This document shows positions 32,813-45,500 of a stretch of 64,000 nucleotides of DNA, in pieces. The notes under the pieces are model-generated. The model was given only the letters and a program-made list of their open reading frames with translations. It did no database searches and had not been told where the DNA came from. Position 1 is the first letter of the stretch. Each line of letters starts with the position of its first letter. This DNA comes from Ailurus styani (lineage: Eukaryota > Chordata > Mammalia > Carnivora > Ailuridae). The stretch is taken from positions 2,065,596-2,129,595 of the forward strand of contig LNAC01000274.1 in NCBI GenBank assembly GCA_002007465.1, written 5' to 3'. A program made the position numbers and the translations under genes.

Positions 32813-33596
32813 GGAAAACGTCTTTTTACGGGAAAATGTTGTTTAAAGTCACTGCGATGGTGCCGAGTTGTAAGGAAGCAAGCATCTCGCTTTTGTCCTA
32901 TAACCGTATGTTTGGGGGATTTCCCACCCGGTAAACGTCTCTTTCTTACAGCTGCTGGGATGCACTCATCCCTGACCCATGACTCTCTAGGCTCCTCTCA
33001 GTTTTCGAGATACTCCATCACACAGGGAGTCTTAGCTCTTCAGGGTGGAGGCGGGGTGCTGGGGTGGGGTGGTGACTGGACCTAGCTGGCTGCTTGGGAA
33101 TTGCACACACCGCTGGGGGGGGGGGCAGAGGAATCCAGTCCTGGCTGAGGACGTCATTGTCCCATCACCGAAGGGACATCCCCAGGCTATGTCCCAGGAC
33201 ACTCAGGGAAAGCCTCAGGACAGGACAGAGTGGTCAAAAGAATGCCATAAAAGACAGAACAGACTGGCTTGAGCTCTTCAGAGAAGGTCAGCAAGCTTTC
33301 AGCGGGAGCTAAGTCTACCGATTGCCAGGCGTTGTCATTTTTGTCATGCCCTCTTGGCCGGCAGGTGATGCCCAGGTGGCTTGGGCATCACACAGCATTG
33401 ACTGGGCTGGACATTCCCTGGAACCCCTCCATCTAGGGCAGCAAGAGAGAGATTTTTAGTGGTGTTCAGGGCAAACGACGGTGCTCCTGGGCACGGGAGA
33501 GAGGTGGCGGTGGGGCGGGGGGAGGTGGCGGGAAGGGGAGCGGTGGGGTCTGTGGAGGAGCTTCACCGTCGGGGCCCGGGGTCCACTCCAGCGCGG

Positions 33597-36500
33597 TCAG
33601 GGCTCCCGCAGGATCGTTCTCAGAATCATCTGCAGCAGGAAGAAAAGACACAAGACCCCAGATTGGGAGAGGCTCTGATGAGAGACAGACAGCATTCCGG
33701 AGCACAGAAGGTCACTTACAACGACAGCCCAGTCCCATCTGTCCTTGGAAGTGTCCTAAATAAGCCCCGCTCAACATGCACTTTTGTTGACCCACGAGCT
33801 AAGACTGGCTTTACGTTCTTATGAATTAATTAATTAGGTTTTCAGTTAATTAATTAAAATCAGTTAATTAAAAACTTCCAGGGCCAAATTCCAAGTAATC
33901 TCTACACCCAACGTGAGGCTGAAACTCACGACCCTAAGATCAAGAGTTGCCCGCTCAATGGACTGAGCCAGCCGGCTGCCCCGGCTTTACATCTTTATTT
34001 ATTTATTTATTTAAATTAAGTAATTAATTATTTTAAAATATTTTATTTATTTATTTATTTGACACACAGAGAGAGAGAGAGACAGCAGGAGAGGGAATAG
34101 GAGCAGGGGGAGTGGGAGAGGGAGAAGCAGGCTTCCTGCTGAGCAGGGAGCCCGATGCGGGGCTCCATCCCAGGACCCCAGGATCATGACCCGAGCCAAA
34201 GGCAGACGCTTAACAACTGAGCCACCCAGGTGCCCAACCATTTTTAAATAGTTGAGAAAAGACTGAAACAGAATATTATTTCCTGACATGTAAAAATTAT
34301 GAAAGAGTCAAATGTCCGCACAAATAAAGTTTTGTTGGCACACAGGCACCACGTTCAGCATTTATGAATTGTTGTGGCAGCTTCTGTATGTACTACAATG
34401 GCAGCGTTGGGTAGTTGTTAGAGACTGTATGGCCCCTAAAATATGTATTTCTTGGGATTTTCAAGAGACGCCACTTATGAGTGTTTGTTTCTCCCCCCGT
34501 TAAAAAAAAAAAAGTAATGCATGTTTGTGTTAGCAAATGCAGAAATGAATTTTTTAAATGCACCTGTCACACCACTGGTAATTGTTTTTTTCACAACCGT
34601 GCCCATGCCTCCAAGGGTCTAGCTGCCTATGTATTATTAAACTGGGACTATGTTGGCTCACTTCTTTCTTGTGCTTTTGCTCTCACATCTGAAACAATTC
34701 GATGTATCCTAATTTTCGCAAACTTCAATCTGTTACCAAATTATGTCATAATTTAAACTCACTGGGACACGTTGGCTGTTTCTAAGTTTTGAATATTCAA
34801 AAAGCTGGGAAGACTACCTTTGTGTATTTCTGGATTATCCTGAAAAGAAATTCCAAGCAACAGAATTCCTGGCCCAGTGGGTTTGGATTCCTATCACCAG
34901 ACTGTGTTCCCAATGGCAGAACTGGAGAGGAGCCCTTCCCAACCTCTCCAGCGGGGCTGGGCATAATTATCATTAGAATATTTTCCATGACAGGTGGGAA
35001 AGGACTGGACTTTTAAGTGACATTTCTATGAACACTAGTATAATTTAATCTTCCCCCATTTTTACTGGCCATGTATATTTTTTCTTAAATTATCCCTTGT
35101 TCTTGGGGCGCCTGGGTGGCTCAGTTGTTAAGCGTCTGCCTTTGGTTCGGGTCATGATCCCAGGGTCCTGGAATCAGAGTCCCACATCCAGCTCCCTGCT
35201 GAGTGGGGAGTCTGCTTCTCCCTCTGCCTGCTGCTCCCCCTGCTTGTGCGCTCTCTCTCTAACAAATAAATAAGATCTTTTTTTTCTTTAAGATTTTATT
35301 TATTTATTTGACACAGAGAGAGATCACAAGGAGGCAGAGAGGCAGGCAGAGAGACAGGGAGAGGAGGAAGCAGGCTCCCCGCTGAGCAGGGAACCCGATG
35401 CGGGCCTCGATCCCAGGACCCTGAGATCGTGACCTGAGCCGAAAGCAGAGGCTTCAACGCACTGAGCCACCCAGGCGCCCAAAAATTATCTCTTATTCTT
35501 TATCAATTTTTTCTATTTATAATCTATTCCTAAATAGAAATAAAAACCGTTCTTACTGATTTGAAAGTGTTCTTTATATAGTAAGAATATTAACTATGTG
35601 AGTTGAAACTGAATGATATAAAACCCTTATTGAGGGGTGCCGGGTGGCTCAGTCATTGAGCATCTGCCTGTGACTCAGGTCATGATTTCAGGGTTCCGGG
35701 ATGGAGCCCTGCACCAGGCTCCCTGCTCTGCGGGAAGCCTGCCTCTCCCTCTCCCGCTCCCTCTGCTTGTGTTTGCTCTCTCACTGTGTCTTTCTCTGTC
35801 AAATAAATAAAATCTTTAAAAAAAGCCTTATTGAGGTGACAGCTGATTAAAAAGTGAAGGTAATGACGCACCCACTTTCCCAGGGGGTAAAAAAAAAAAC
35901 AGAAGTGGTAATTCTTTATCTGCCAAATCTGTGGCAAAAATTTTCCCCAGTTTATTCTTTGGCTTTTAAAAGAATTTCCCACATTAAAATCATAATCTTT
36001 GATTTTTGTGAAGACTTTATTTTTAAGTCATCTTTACACCCAACGTGGGTTTCCCACTCAATGACCCTGAGATCGAGAGTCATGTGCTTCACCAGCTGAG
36101 CCAGCCAGGCGCCCCTGTACAGCCGTTAGACGTCTGCCTTCGGCCCAGGTCATGATCCCGGGGTCCTGGGATCGAGCCCCGCATCGGGCTCCCTCCTCAG
36201 CGGAGAGCCTGCTTCTCCTTCTCCCACTCCCCCTCCCCCTCTCTCGCTGTCTCTTTCTCTCTGTCAAATAAACAAACAAACAAACAAACATCTTTAAAAA
36301 AATAAAAATTAAAAAAAAATTTTTAGAAAAAGGGTTCTCCATGTTAAAATTGTAATGAACAGGGCGTCTGGGTGGCTCAGTGGGTTAAAGCCTCTGCCTT
36401 CGGCTCAGGTCATGATCTCAGGGTCCTGGGATCGATGCCTGCATCGGGCTCTCTGCTCAGCAGGGAGCCTGCTTCCTCCTCTCTCTGCCTGCCTCTCTGC

Positions 36501-39500
36501 CTACTTGTGATCTCTCTGTCAAATAAATAAATAAAATCTTTAAAAAAAAATTGTAATGAACGTTTATGAACCAGATCCATCCCTCCTCTCCTATCTGGAG
36601 CTGGCTTTGCTTTCTGCTTACACACGGGCGAGTACTTTCCTTGTACCAGATCGATGCCTCTCCCCATCCACACCAAGCCCCAGGCAGATCCCCTGGGGCT
36701 CTCTCAGAAGGCGGTGGAGTAGAGGAAGCCAGTGGGGTACTCAGGGGGGAGGCGGGACCCACGCTCTCCACGGTGCAGCGATGTGCCCCACCTGGGTGAG
36801 CACGGAGTCCTGCTGCATTAGGCTCCAAATGATTTCAAAGTGATCCACGTCACCGATTTCCTCAAACGAGGCACTCCACCCTCCTCGGCGCAGCGCCTGG
36901 GTGAAGAAAGGGGCCAGGCATGAGGCAGCAGGCTGGGGAGGGTAGGGGAGCGTCACCCCACGCCTGGCATGTACCAGGTGCTCGCTAAGTATTTGCTGGA
37001 TAAATGACTCACGGTCTTGGGAGTCCCTTTGGGTGAAATAAAGAGGAAGGTAATGAGAGCACAGGACCCTCAACCTCTGGCCAGAGGCGGGGTGCTGGGG
37101 GTACCTGATAAAATTCCCTGGACTGTCGGTGGAATTCAGGGGAGTCGTGTTGGCCCACGGTCACCAGCACGTGGTAGGCTGGATCCGAGGGCCGGGTCAA
37201 GGCCGCCTCCAGGAGCACCTGGGGGCTGTTCCTCCGAGCATCCTCCCTGATGCAGGGGGTAAGCATGGGTCAGGACAGAGAGAAGCCCGCGCTCCACCCC
37301 TGGCCCCCCTGGGAGGCTCCCACTCAGCCTGGGGAGGAGGAGACAAATGGCTCACTGGGTCAGGAGGAGAGGGGCGTTCTGAGTGGTGTACATGACGGGC
37401 TCCAGGTCATAGATCCCGCTTACCAGGAAAAAGCCTGTGAAGGTGAATAGTCAGAGGGCCAGGCGGCAGGTGGGGCCCAGGCTCCACCCACACCAGGCCT
37501 TAAGCAGGCCGGGGCATAGGGGGTTGGGGTGCAATATGGGGCCAGCCCAGCCTCCAGGGCCAGAGAAGCAAGACCATGGCCTTGCTTCACGTGACTCAAA
37601 GCCCCCAGTCAAGCCCGCCATTGGGATTTTGTGCAGCTGGTACCGACCATCTGAGGACGGTGAAGGCTACCCAGCCAAACCTGCAGCCCTATGACAACCT
37701 CTGAGGTTCGGCTGGACTCCATGTTTGGTCCAGTTGGTCAGGAGCATCATGGCAGCCAGGTGGGCCCCTGCCGAGTGTCCGCACAGGTAAAGTCCCCTGG
37801 GTTGGGTTAGAGCAGAGAGCCAAATTCGCCTTCAGTTTCCCAAGTGCATCAGGCCAGTACCAGACTCCCAATTTGCCTTCTGCTCCCCAGCCCAGAGGGG
37901 GCAGCTGGGCCGCACCCAAGGGGCTGAATCCACCATCGTCCCGCATTGTCTGACTAAAGGAAAATCTGCAGTGATACCCACTCGTTGCACGGATACTTCT
38001 TCTGGACAAACATGATGCTCCGAGCCACCTGGTCTACCATCTGGTCCAGGCTACCTGCACGGAGAGCAGGAACGGGGTCAGGATCCATGGGGGGTTCGCT
38101 CCTCTCCAAAGCCCAGCAGCCCTCAAACCTGCAGGACCATCCTCCTTACCTTTGGGGGCAATGTCATAAGCCACGACCACCACGGCCACTCCCCGTGCTG
38201 TCAGTGGATTGACCATGAAGGCGGATGTGTCTTTACTGAGGAAAGAGACAAAGATGTGATAACTGGAGTCACCTCGGCCACCAGGTCCTTCCAGGTGCTG
38301 TCTACGGAGGGGTCTGGGCCTCTCTGGTTCTGCGTAGTATAAGGAAGAACGTAGGTGTGGACCTTACCTAATCAAATGCTAGCTATGAGACCCTGGGGGC
38401 TTTATTTAACCTCTAAGTCTGCTTTCCTCATCTGTAAAATGGGGACACCTACTTTCTCTTAGGTGCTGTCTTTGAGAAATGAAGATCAGATGGGTAGAGA
38501 GCTTTGCACTACAAAGGATAAAGCCATACATCGAGCGGTGAAGATGACTATGCTTGAAGGGTCGTAAATCCTACAGCAAGAAACTTCTCAGTGAGATCCT
38601 AGGGAACAGTGTCCTGGAAGATCTAAATACCCCTCTGCTTATCTTACGGTGCCAAGCTGACCTGGTTTCCCCAGGGGCTCTCCCACCGGAAGCCTCGTGT
38701 CCCGGGAAAACCCTCAGTCCCGTGCAGGCTGTGGTTTCCCTCTGACTCAGAGGAGCTTGAACGTGCTTCTCAGTGGGTGCAGTGGGTTGAATCACGTCCC
38801 CCCAAAAGATAGGTCCAAATCCTAACCTCAGTACCTGGGAATGTGGCCACAGAGTCTACGCAGCTGTCATTAGGGATCCCGAGGTGAGGTCATCCGTGAT
38901 TTAGGATGGACCTCGGTCCTACAGTGGTGACATTATCAGAGAGAAAGGTGGGGGAAGATCCGAGACACGGACACACAGACACACAGACACCAAGGAGGCC
39001 CTGCGAGAATGCAGGCAGAGATGGAAATGACGCGACCACAGCCAATGAAAACCAAGAGCTCCCAGAAGCTGGAAGAGGCAGGAGCCCATTCTCCCCAGAG
39101 CCTCGGAAGGGAGCACGGCCCTGCGCACACCCTGATCTCAGACTTCTGGCTCCCAGGCCCGGGAGAGAATGCGCTGCTGCGATAAGCCACCAAGTTTGCA
39201 ATCATCGATTACAGCAGCCGCAGGAACTCGTACCCCAGGGCAAGAGGAATCTCCCATTCTCCCTGTTCATCCAGACTGCGACTCACCTTCCACTCTGCCA
39301 GTACCCTCCATGAAAGAACAGACAGATAGGCGAGGCTATAAAGACAGATGAAGGCGTGGGGGCTGAGCCCGGGCGGCCAGGCCAGCTGAGCTCTGCCCAG
39401 GGGCCACCTGCCCGGCTGCCTACCTTCAGACACTTCCCCGGGAAGGTAGATGTCCAGTTTCTCCCCTTCACCATCCCCGTAGGCGACATGCAGCAGGCTC

Positions 39501-42500
39501 CTGCTGGTGGCCCGGGCCTCCTTGGTGGCTGTCTCGAGAAATGAACACACATCACCATCAGCACAACCTGAAGTAATCTATCGTTGAAGGCAGAGACCTT
39601 TCTGCTGACAGCCCCTTCGGGGGGACCAATCAGCTCCAAGTGTCAGTGTTTGCAGAAATGATGCTTCCTCGAGTCCTCACGGTCATCTGTGCTGGGTGCT
39701 GAAGAGTCGCACGGGTGTGCAGTTACAAAACCAGACCGCCCCATCCAAGTGGGACCAATACCGTCTGCCGAAGTCTGTCTGGAAGGGCGCCGTGGTTCTG
39801 ATTCTGAAGGGCGCACTCTGTCTGCTACTTTATTACATGCTTTTTGTGGGCGTCACACTTTGCTTTATGCTCCAGGAAGTGTAAACTTGTCCAAGTCTTT
39901 GGAAAAACAATCTTCTAGGGAAGCAAGATACAAACTCACTTCAAATGTTTTTTTTTTTAAAGATTATATTTATTTATTTCACAGAGGGAGAGAGATCACA
40001 AGGAGGCAGAGGCAGGCAGAGAGAGAGAAGGGGAAGCAGGCTCCCTGCTGAGCAGAAAGCCCGATGTGGGCCTCGATCCCAGGACCCTGAGATCATGACC
40101 CGAGCCGAAAGCAGAGGCTTTAACCCACTGAGCCACCCAGGCGCCCCAAACTCACTTCAAATAGGGGTGCCTGGGGGGCTCAGGTATCGAGGCATCCAAC
40201 TCTTTTGATTTTGGCTCAGGTCAGGATCTCACAGCGGCAAGATCGAGTCCCGCGTCGGGCTCTGGGCTCACTGTGGAGTCTGGTTCAGTTTCTTTCTCCC
40301 TCTCCCTGCCTCTCTGCCCCTCCCTGCTCAAGTTCACTCACTGGTGCTCTCTCGCTCTCTCTCAAAGAAATAGAACATTTACACTCACTTCAAATAAATA
40401 GATAATGAAACAATATGAATATATAACTGAGCGCCAGGAGGGGAGAGGTCAGAACGACGTGAAAATTGGCTGGGACTTGCGGGGGGGGGGGGGGGGGGGG
40501 GGGNAGGGCATTGTTAGGGAAATAAATACCAGGGGTGAAGGGGTGGGGTGAGAGGGGAGTCAGTATATTCACGCCCTCCCCCAAGGGCTCCCCCCGAATC
40601 AGTGAAGTGCAGGCAGCTTAGCTCCCTCCAACCTTGGCCGCTGGAGAGTGTAAATTGGTAGGCTCTTCTGAAGGGAAGCTTGGAAATATGTATCAAAGCC
40701 CAAGAAGAGGGCGCCTGGGTGGCTCCGTGGGTTAAAGCCTCTGCCTTCGGCTCAGGTCATGATCTCAGCGTCCTGGGATCGAGGCCCGCATCGGGCTCCC
40801 TGCTCGGCGGGGAGCCTGCTTCCCCCTCTCTCTCTCTGCCTGCCTCTCTGCCTCCTTGTGNTCTCTCTCTCTCTCTCTCTCTGTCAAATAAATAAATAAA
40901 TAATCTTAAAAAAAAAAAAAAAGCCCAAGAAGATCGTATTCCTTGATGCCTAAGTTTTTATCCACATAGTTTTTATAAGGAGATAATCAGAAATATTCCC
41001 AAAGGCTTGTTTTAAAGATGCCCACAGTAATGCTATTTATAATAGCAAAACACTGGACATAGCCTGAGTGACCCGTAATAATAGCAGGCTGCTCAAATGC
41101 ATTATGGCCTATCTCCCTTCTCTGCTTTCTCATAGAGCCTGGCATTCACCACCTTTGATATATTTTTTTTACCTTGTTTCCTGTCTGTGTGTTGCCTTCA
41201 CTGTGAAGACAAAGGCTTTTTTTTTTTTTTAAAGATTTTATTTATTTATTTGACACACAGAGAGAGATTACAAGTAGGCAGAGAGGCAGGCAGAGAGAGA
41301 GGAGGAAGCAGGCTCCCTGCCGAGCAGAGAGCCGGATGCGGGCCTCGATCCCAGGACCCTGAGATCATGACCTGAGCCGAAGGCAGAGGCTTTAACCCAC
41401 TGAGCCACCCAGGCGCCCAAGACAAAGGCTTTTCTTTGCCTACCTCTGTATCCAGAGGACCTGGTAGGTAGTAAACAATTAAAAGAAAATTGTGTGATGG
41501 GGTGCCTGGTGGCTCAGATGGTTGAGCATCTGCCTTCGGCTCTGGTCGCGATCCCAGTGTCCTGGGATTGAGCCCTGAGTCAGGCTCCTAGCTCAGTGGG
41601 GAGTCTGCTTCTCCCTCTCCCCTGCTCAAACTCTCTCTGTCTCTCTCTGCCTGGAATGAATAAAGAGAAAAAAATCTTAAAAAAAAAAAAGGAAAATTGT
41701 GTTATCAATAAGTATTTCAACAAGCTGTGCTGGGTTAACTGAATATCCAAAAAAAAAAAAAAAAGTTTCTTGATCCCTACCTCACACCACACCAGATCAG
41801 TTTCCGATGGACCATCTAAATGAAAGAGAGGACAACAGAGCTCTTGGAAAAGAGAATAGGAGATCTTTATGATCTTGGGATATCAATGATTGCATAAATA
41901 GGACCCCAAATACGTTAATCGAAAAGGAAATGGATGAGTATTTCATGATGGAAAGAGCATAGAGATCGGTGCTATCTTTGTGATACCGAACTTGGCGGGG
42001 AGAGACAAGACCTTGGGATCCACGTCCCCAGAGTTGCCCAGGTCCCCAGCCTTGGTGGCCACAGTGGTGGACCCCAAAGGAAAAGAATGCTCCCCTGGGC
42101 TGGATGATCCTGCAACTCCAGAAGGGGCAAACTCAGTATGTAGAGATACTTTGTATGAAGTGTGTTCGGGCAAATGTGCATAAACTGTTAAAATGGGCAG
42201 TTGGCATTTTGGCTGGACTGCTCAAGGCCAAGACCAACAAAAGTGATGGTAGACGCCCAGTTTCCCCCATGGCAAAACCGGGGACCAGGCTGCCTTTGCA
42301 GGACAGACAAAACCAGGTTTGCCATCACTGACCATGTCACTGACCCCTCTCCCCGCTGTCCTTGGTGTGAGGGGACGAGAGGAGAGTTTTCTTAGCAGAG
42401 AGATGTGCTCTGCTATGTGCTGTGGGTCCCCGCTCCCTCGCCTGTGGAGGAGTGGGTAGAGATTTCCCATCTCCTTTTTTTTTTTTTTAAGATTTTATTT

Positions 42501-45500
42501 ATTTATTTCACAGAGGGAGAGAGATCACAAGGAGGCAGAGAGGCAGGCAGAGAGAGAGAGGGGGAAGCAGGCTCCCTGCTGAGCAGACAGCCCGATGCGG
42601 GCCTCGATCCCAGGACCCTGAGATCATGACCTGAGCCGAAGGCAGAGGCTTTAACCCACTGAGCCACCCAGGCGCCCGAGATTTCCCATCTCCTAATGCT
42701 TCAAGTGGCCAACTGCTCAGAGGGCCTGATGTGTGACTCCTGCAAGGGCCTAATGGCCTGAACAAAGCAGCTCCCTGTGTGCCCATGCGCCACACCAGGC
42801 ACAGACCACTCTGCGGGGCACGCTTAACAGAATGCATCTATTAGAGACTCTCAGTGACTCAAATATATTGCATTTGTGATTACAATCTAAAGTGTTTAGG
42901 GATGCCTGGGTGGCTCAGTTGGTTAAGCGTCTGCCTTTGGCTCAGGTCATGATGAACCACAAGAGGACTTTGATGAATAAACCATATTAAAACTTCCTTT
43001 TTTGATCATGCAAAAATTGCGTTTCTATTATTTGCAACCCAAAGTATCCACACTGTTCCAGACAGAAACACGAATCCAAGCATGTGTCGGGAATTAGGGG
43101 AAGTGGTGCACAGAGTCCCTAGAGACTTAGGCAAGCATGGGGCAGGGAGACCAGACAGTCCCAGAAAGCTGGAGGCCAAGGGTCAATGGCATGCCGTGGT
43201 AGTGGTTTAGAGAAGGCAGGGTCCCATCAGCCACCCTCTAGTTTACAATAGGTGGTGGAATTATGGATGGTTTTACTTTTAAAATCTCTTTTAGTGGGCA
43301 TATGTTCCTTTTGTAATAAGATAACAATTGTTACCTAAAAACAGCCACGATGGTGCTGGGCAGGGCTGCTTCAAGTGTGCTGTGTGGGTGCTGGGAGCCC
43401 CACCCTGTCTGCGCCTGGCCCGTGATGAGCTAAGTATGCAAAGTCAAAGTAAGCATTTAGAGTATATGCGGTTGGACTAAATAATAAGAAACCGGGGCTT
43501 TCAAACAAAAACTCGTACACAATGGGCACCTGGGTGGGTCAGTGGGTTAAAGCCTCTGCCTTCGGCTCAGGTCGTGATCTCAGGGTCCTGGGATGGAGGC
43601 CTGAATCGGGCTCCCTGCTCGGCGGGGAGCCTGCTTCCTCCTCTCTCTCTCTGCCTGCCTCTCTGCCTACTTGTGATCTGATCTCTCTGTGTGTCAAATA
43701 AATAAATAAAATCTTTAAAAACAAACAAACAAAAAAAACTTGTACACGAATGTCCATACCATCCCTATTCACAATTGCCAAAAGGTGGCAACGGCCCAAA
43801 TGTCTGTCAGTGAATGAATGGATACACAAAATGCGGCCTGTCCACACGGCGGAGGCCTGAAGTAGCCACAGGTGCTGTGCAGCAGGGATGGACTTCCCAA
43901 ACATTAAGCCAAGGAGAAGAGGCCGGAGGCAAAAGTCCGCACGCGTATGATTCCATTCGTGCAAAAGGTCCAGAATAGGTGAATCCATAGAGACAGAGGA
44001 GAGCAGCGGGAGGGGAGAAATGGGGAGTGACTACTTCATGGTAGGAGGTCTCCTTCTGGGACGAGGAAAGTAGTTTGGAACTAGGTCGTGGCGGTGGTTG
44101 CACGAATCGTGAACGTTGTAAGTACTACTGAGTTGTGCACTTTAAAATGGTTAAAGTGGGGCGCCTGAGTGGCTCAGTGGGTTAAAGCCTCTGCCTTCGG
44201 CTCAGGTCAAGATCTCAGGGTCCTGGGATCAAGCCCCGCATCGGGCTCCCTGCTCACCTCCTCTCTCTCTGCCTGCCTCTCTGCCTAGTTGTGATCTCTC
44301 TCTCTGTCAAATAAATAAATAAAATCTCAAAAAAAAAAAAAAAGATCAGAGCCTGTGAAAGTAGCAAGGGCCCTTGGAGATCCGGTCCCTACCAGAGGCT
44401 GTCAATCACGAGGCTCCACCCACCTCACTGGCAATCGGTCCTCCTGGGGAAGGGCGTGGTTTGGGGGACTGGATGCTGCAGGAAGGTCTCACCTGCCTAC
44501 CTGATGGGCCTGGCCATGGTTGGCTGAGCAGGAGAGGAGGTGGATCACCGTCTGTGGGGGCGTCTCCTGCCTCCAGCCATCTGCAGCGAGGGCTCCTGAG
44601 TGTCTGGCCCCGAGCCCACAAAGTCTGCCCAGTGCCTGGACTTTGGGAATCTCCCTGAACCTCCTCCTGCCCTCGGCAAGCTGAACCATTGCCCCCTGCC
44701 AAAGTCCACCCACGGCAGCCACGGAGACGGCCCCCAGTACCCTTGTCTCCTAGGTGTGAGAACATCCTCAGGGTCTCCTCGGCTCCCCGACGGATGACCC
44801 ATCTGCTGGGGCTGTACTGATTCTCCAACTCCTACGGAACACAGACAGAAGGCAGCATAAGACCTTTGCTCTCCACACTGTGTCCCCATCCCCCCAAACA
44901 TCTGGATGCTCCTCTCCGCCTTGAGAAGCCCCCTCCCCAAGAGCTCAGGCTCTACAGATGCTCTCAGCTTCTCCAAATCCCTCCCATCTCCAGCCTGGCC
45001 CCCTACTCCCCAGTCTCCCCCCACATCAATCACTTAGGTACTTCAGATACAACATCGGGGGTGCGCTCAGGCTCGTGGTCTAGAGCCAAAGTCTCGCTTT
45101 AACTGGTGGACAGCCTTAAAGGGGAGATGAGGGCCCATAAATGTGTCCTGGTTAAAGCCACTGTGGGCACCACCCCTATTGCTGGAGGCCAGGGAGCTGG
45201 GGCGGGGGGGGGGTCACTGCAGAGAAAATGTCATCGAGCTGATCTTCTCTGAGCAGGCATGATTGTTTTTTTAAAGAGTTAATTCATTTATTTTTAGAGA
45301 GAGAAAGAGCAAGAGAGCACACAAGCAGAGGGAGGGGCAGAGGGAGTGGGAGAGAATCCTGAGATCCCCCGCAGTCGGTAAGGAGCTAGATACGGGGCTC
45401 GAACCCACAACCTTGAGATCATGACCTGAGCCGAAACCAAGAGTTGGACGCTCAACTGACAGAGCCACCCAGGTGCCCCTGCAGGATTCTGATTGCAGGA

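Larger units (their letters stand above)
26931..33596. other. AFMID-BIRC5 spacer, repeat-rich
   Basis: 6.6 kb between the BIRC5 promoter and the last AFMID exon (same strand). It is filled by SINEs, a 1.3-kb L1 fragment, L1-like antisense sequence around 27860-28110, and simple repeats. I see no exon-like conserved frame and could not place the AFMID poly(A) site. Confidence 0.6.

Noticed and set aside
41960..42460. Possible processed gene copy between two SINEs in AFMID intron 2
   Set aside because: Some coding-like composition, but no recognisable protein, no poly-A tail and frames of under 90 codons.
43190..43520. Possible retroviral or LTR remnant
   Set aside because: No LTR ends, primer site or retroviral frame could be seen; left unassigned.
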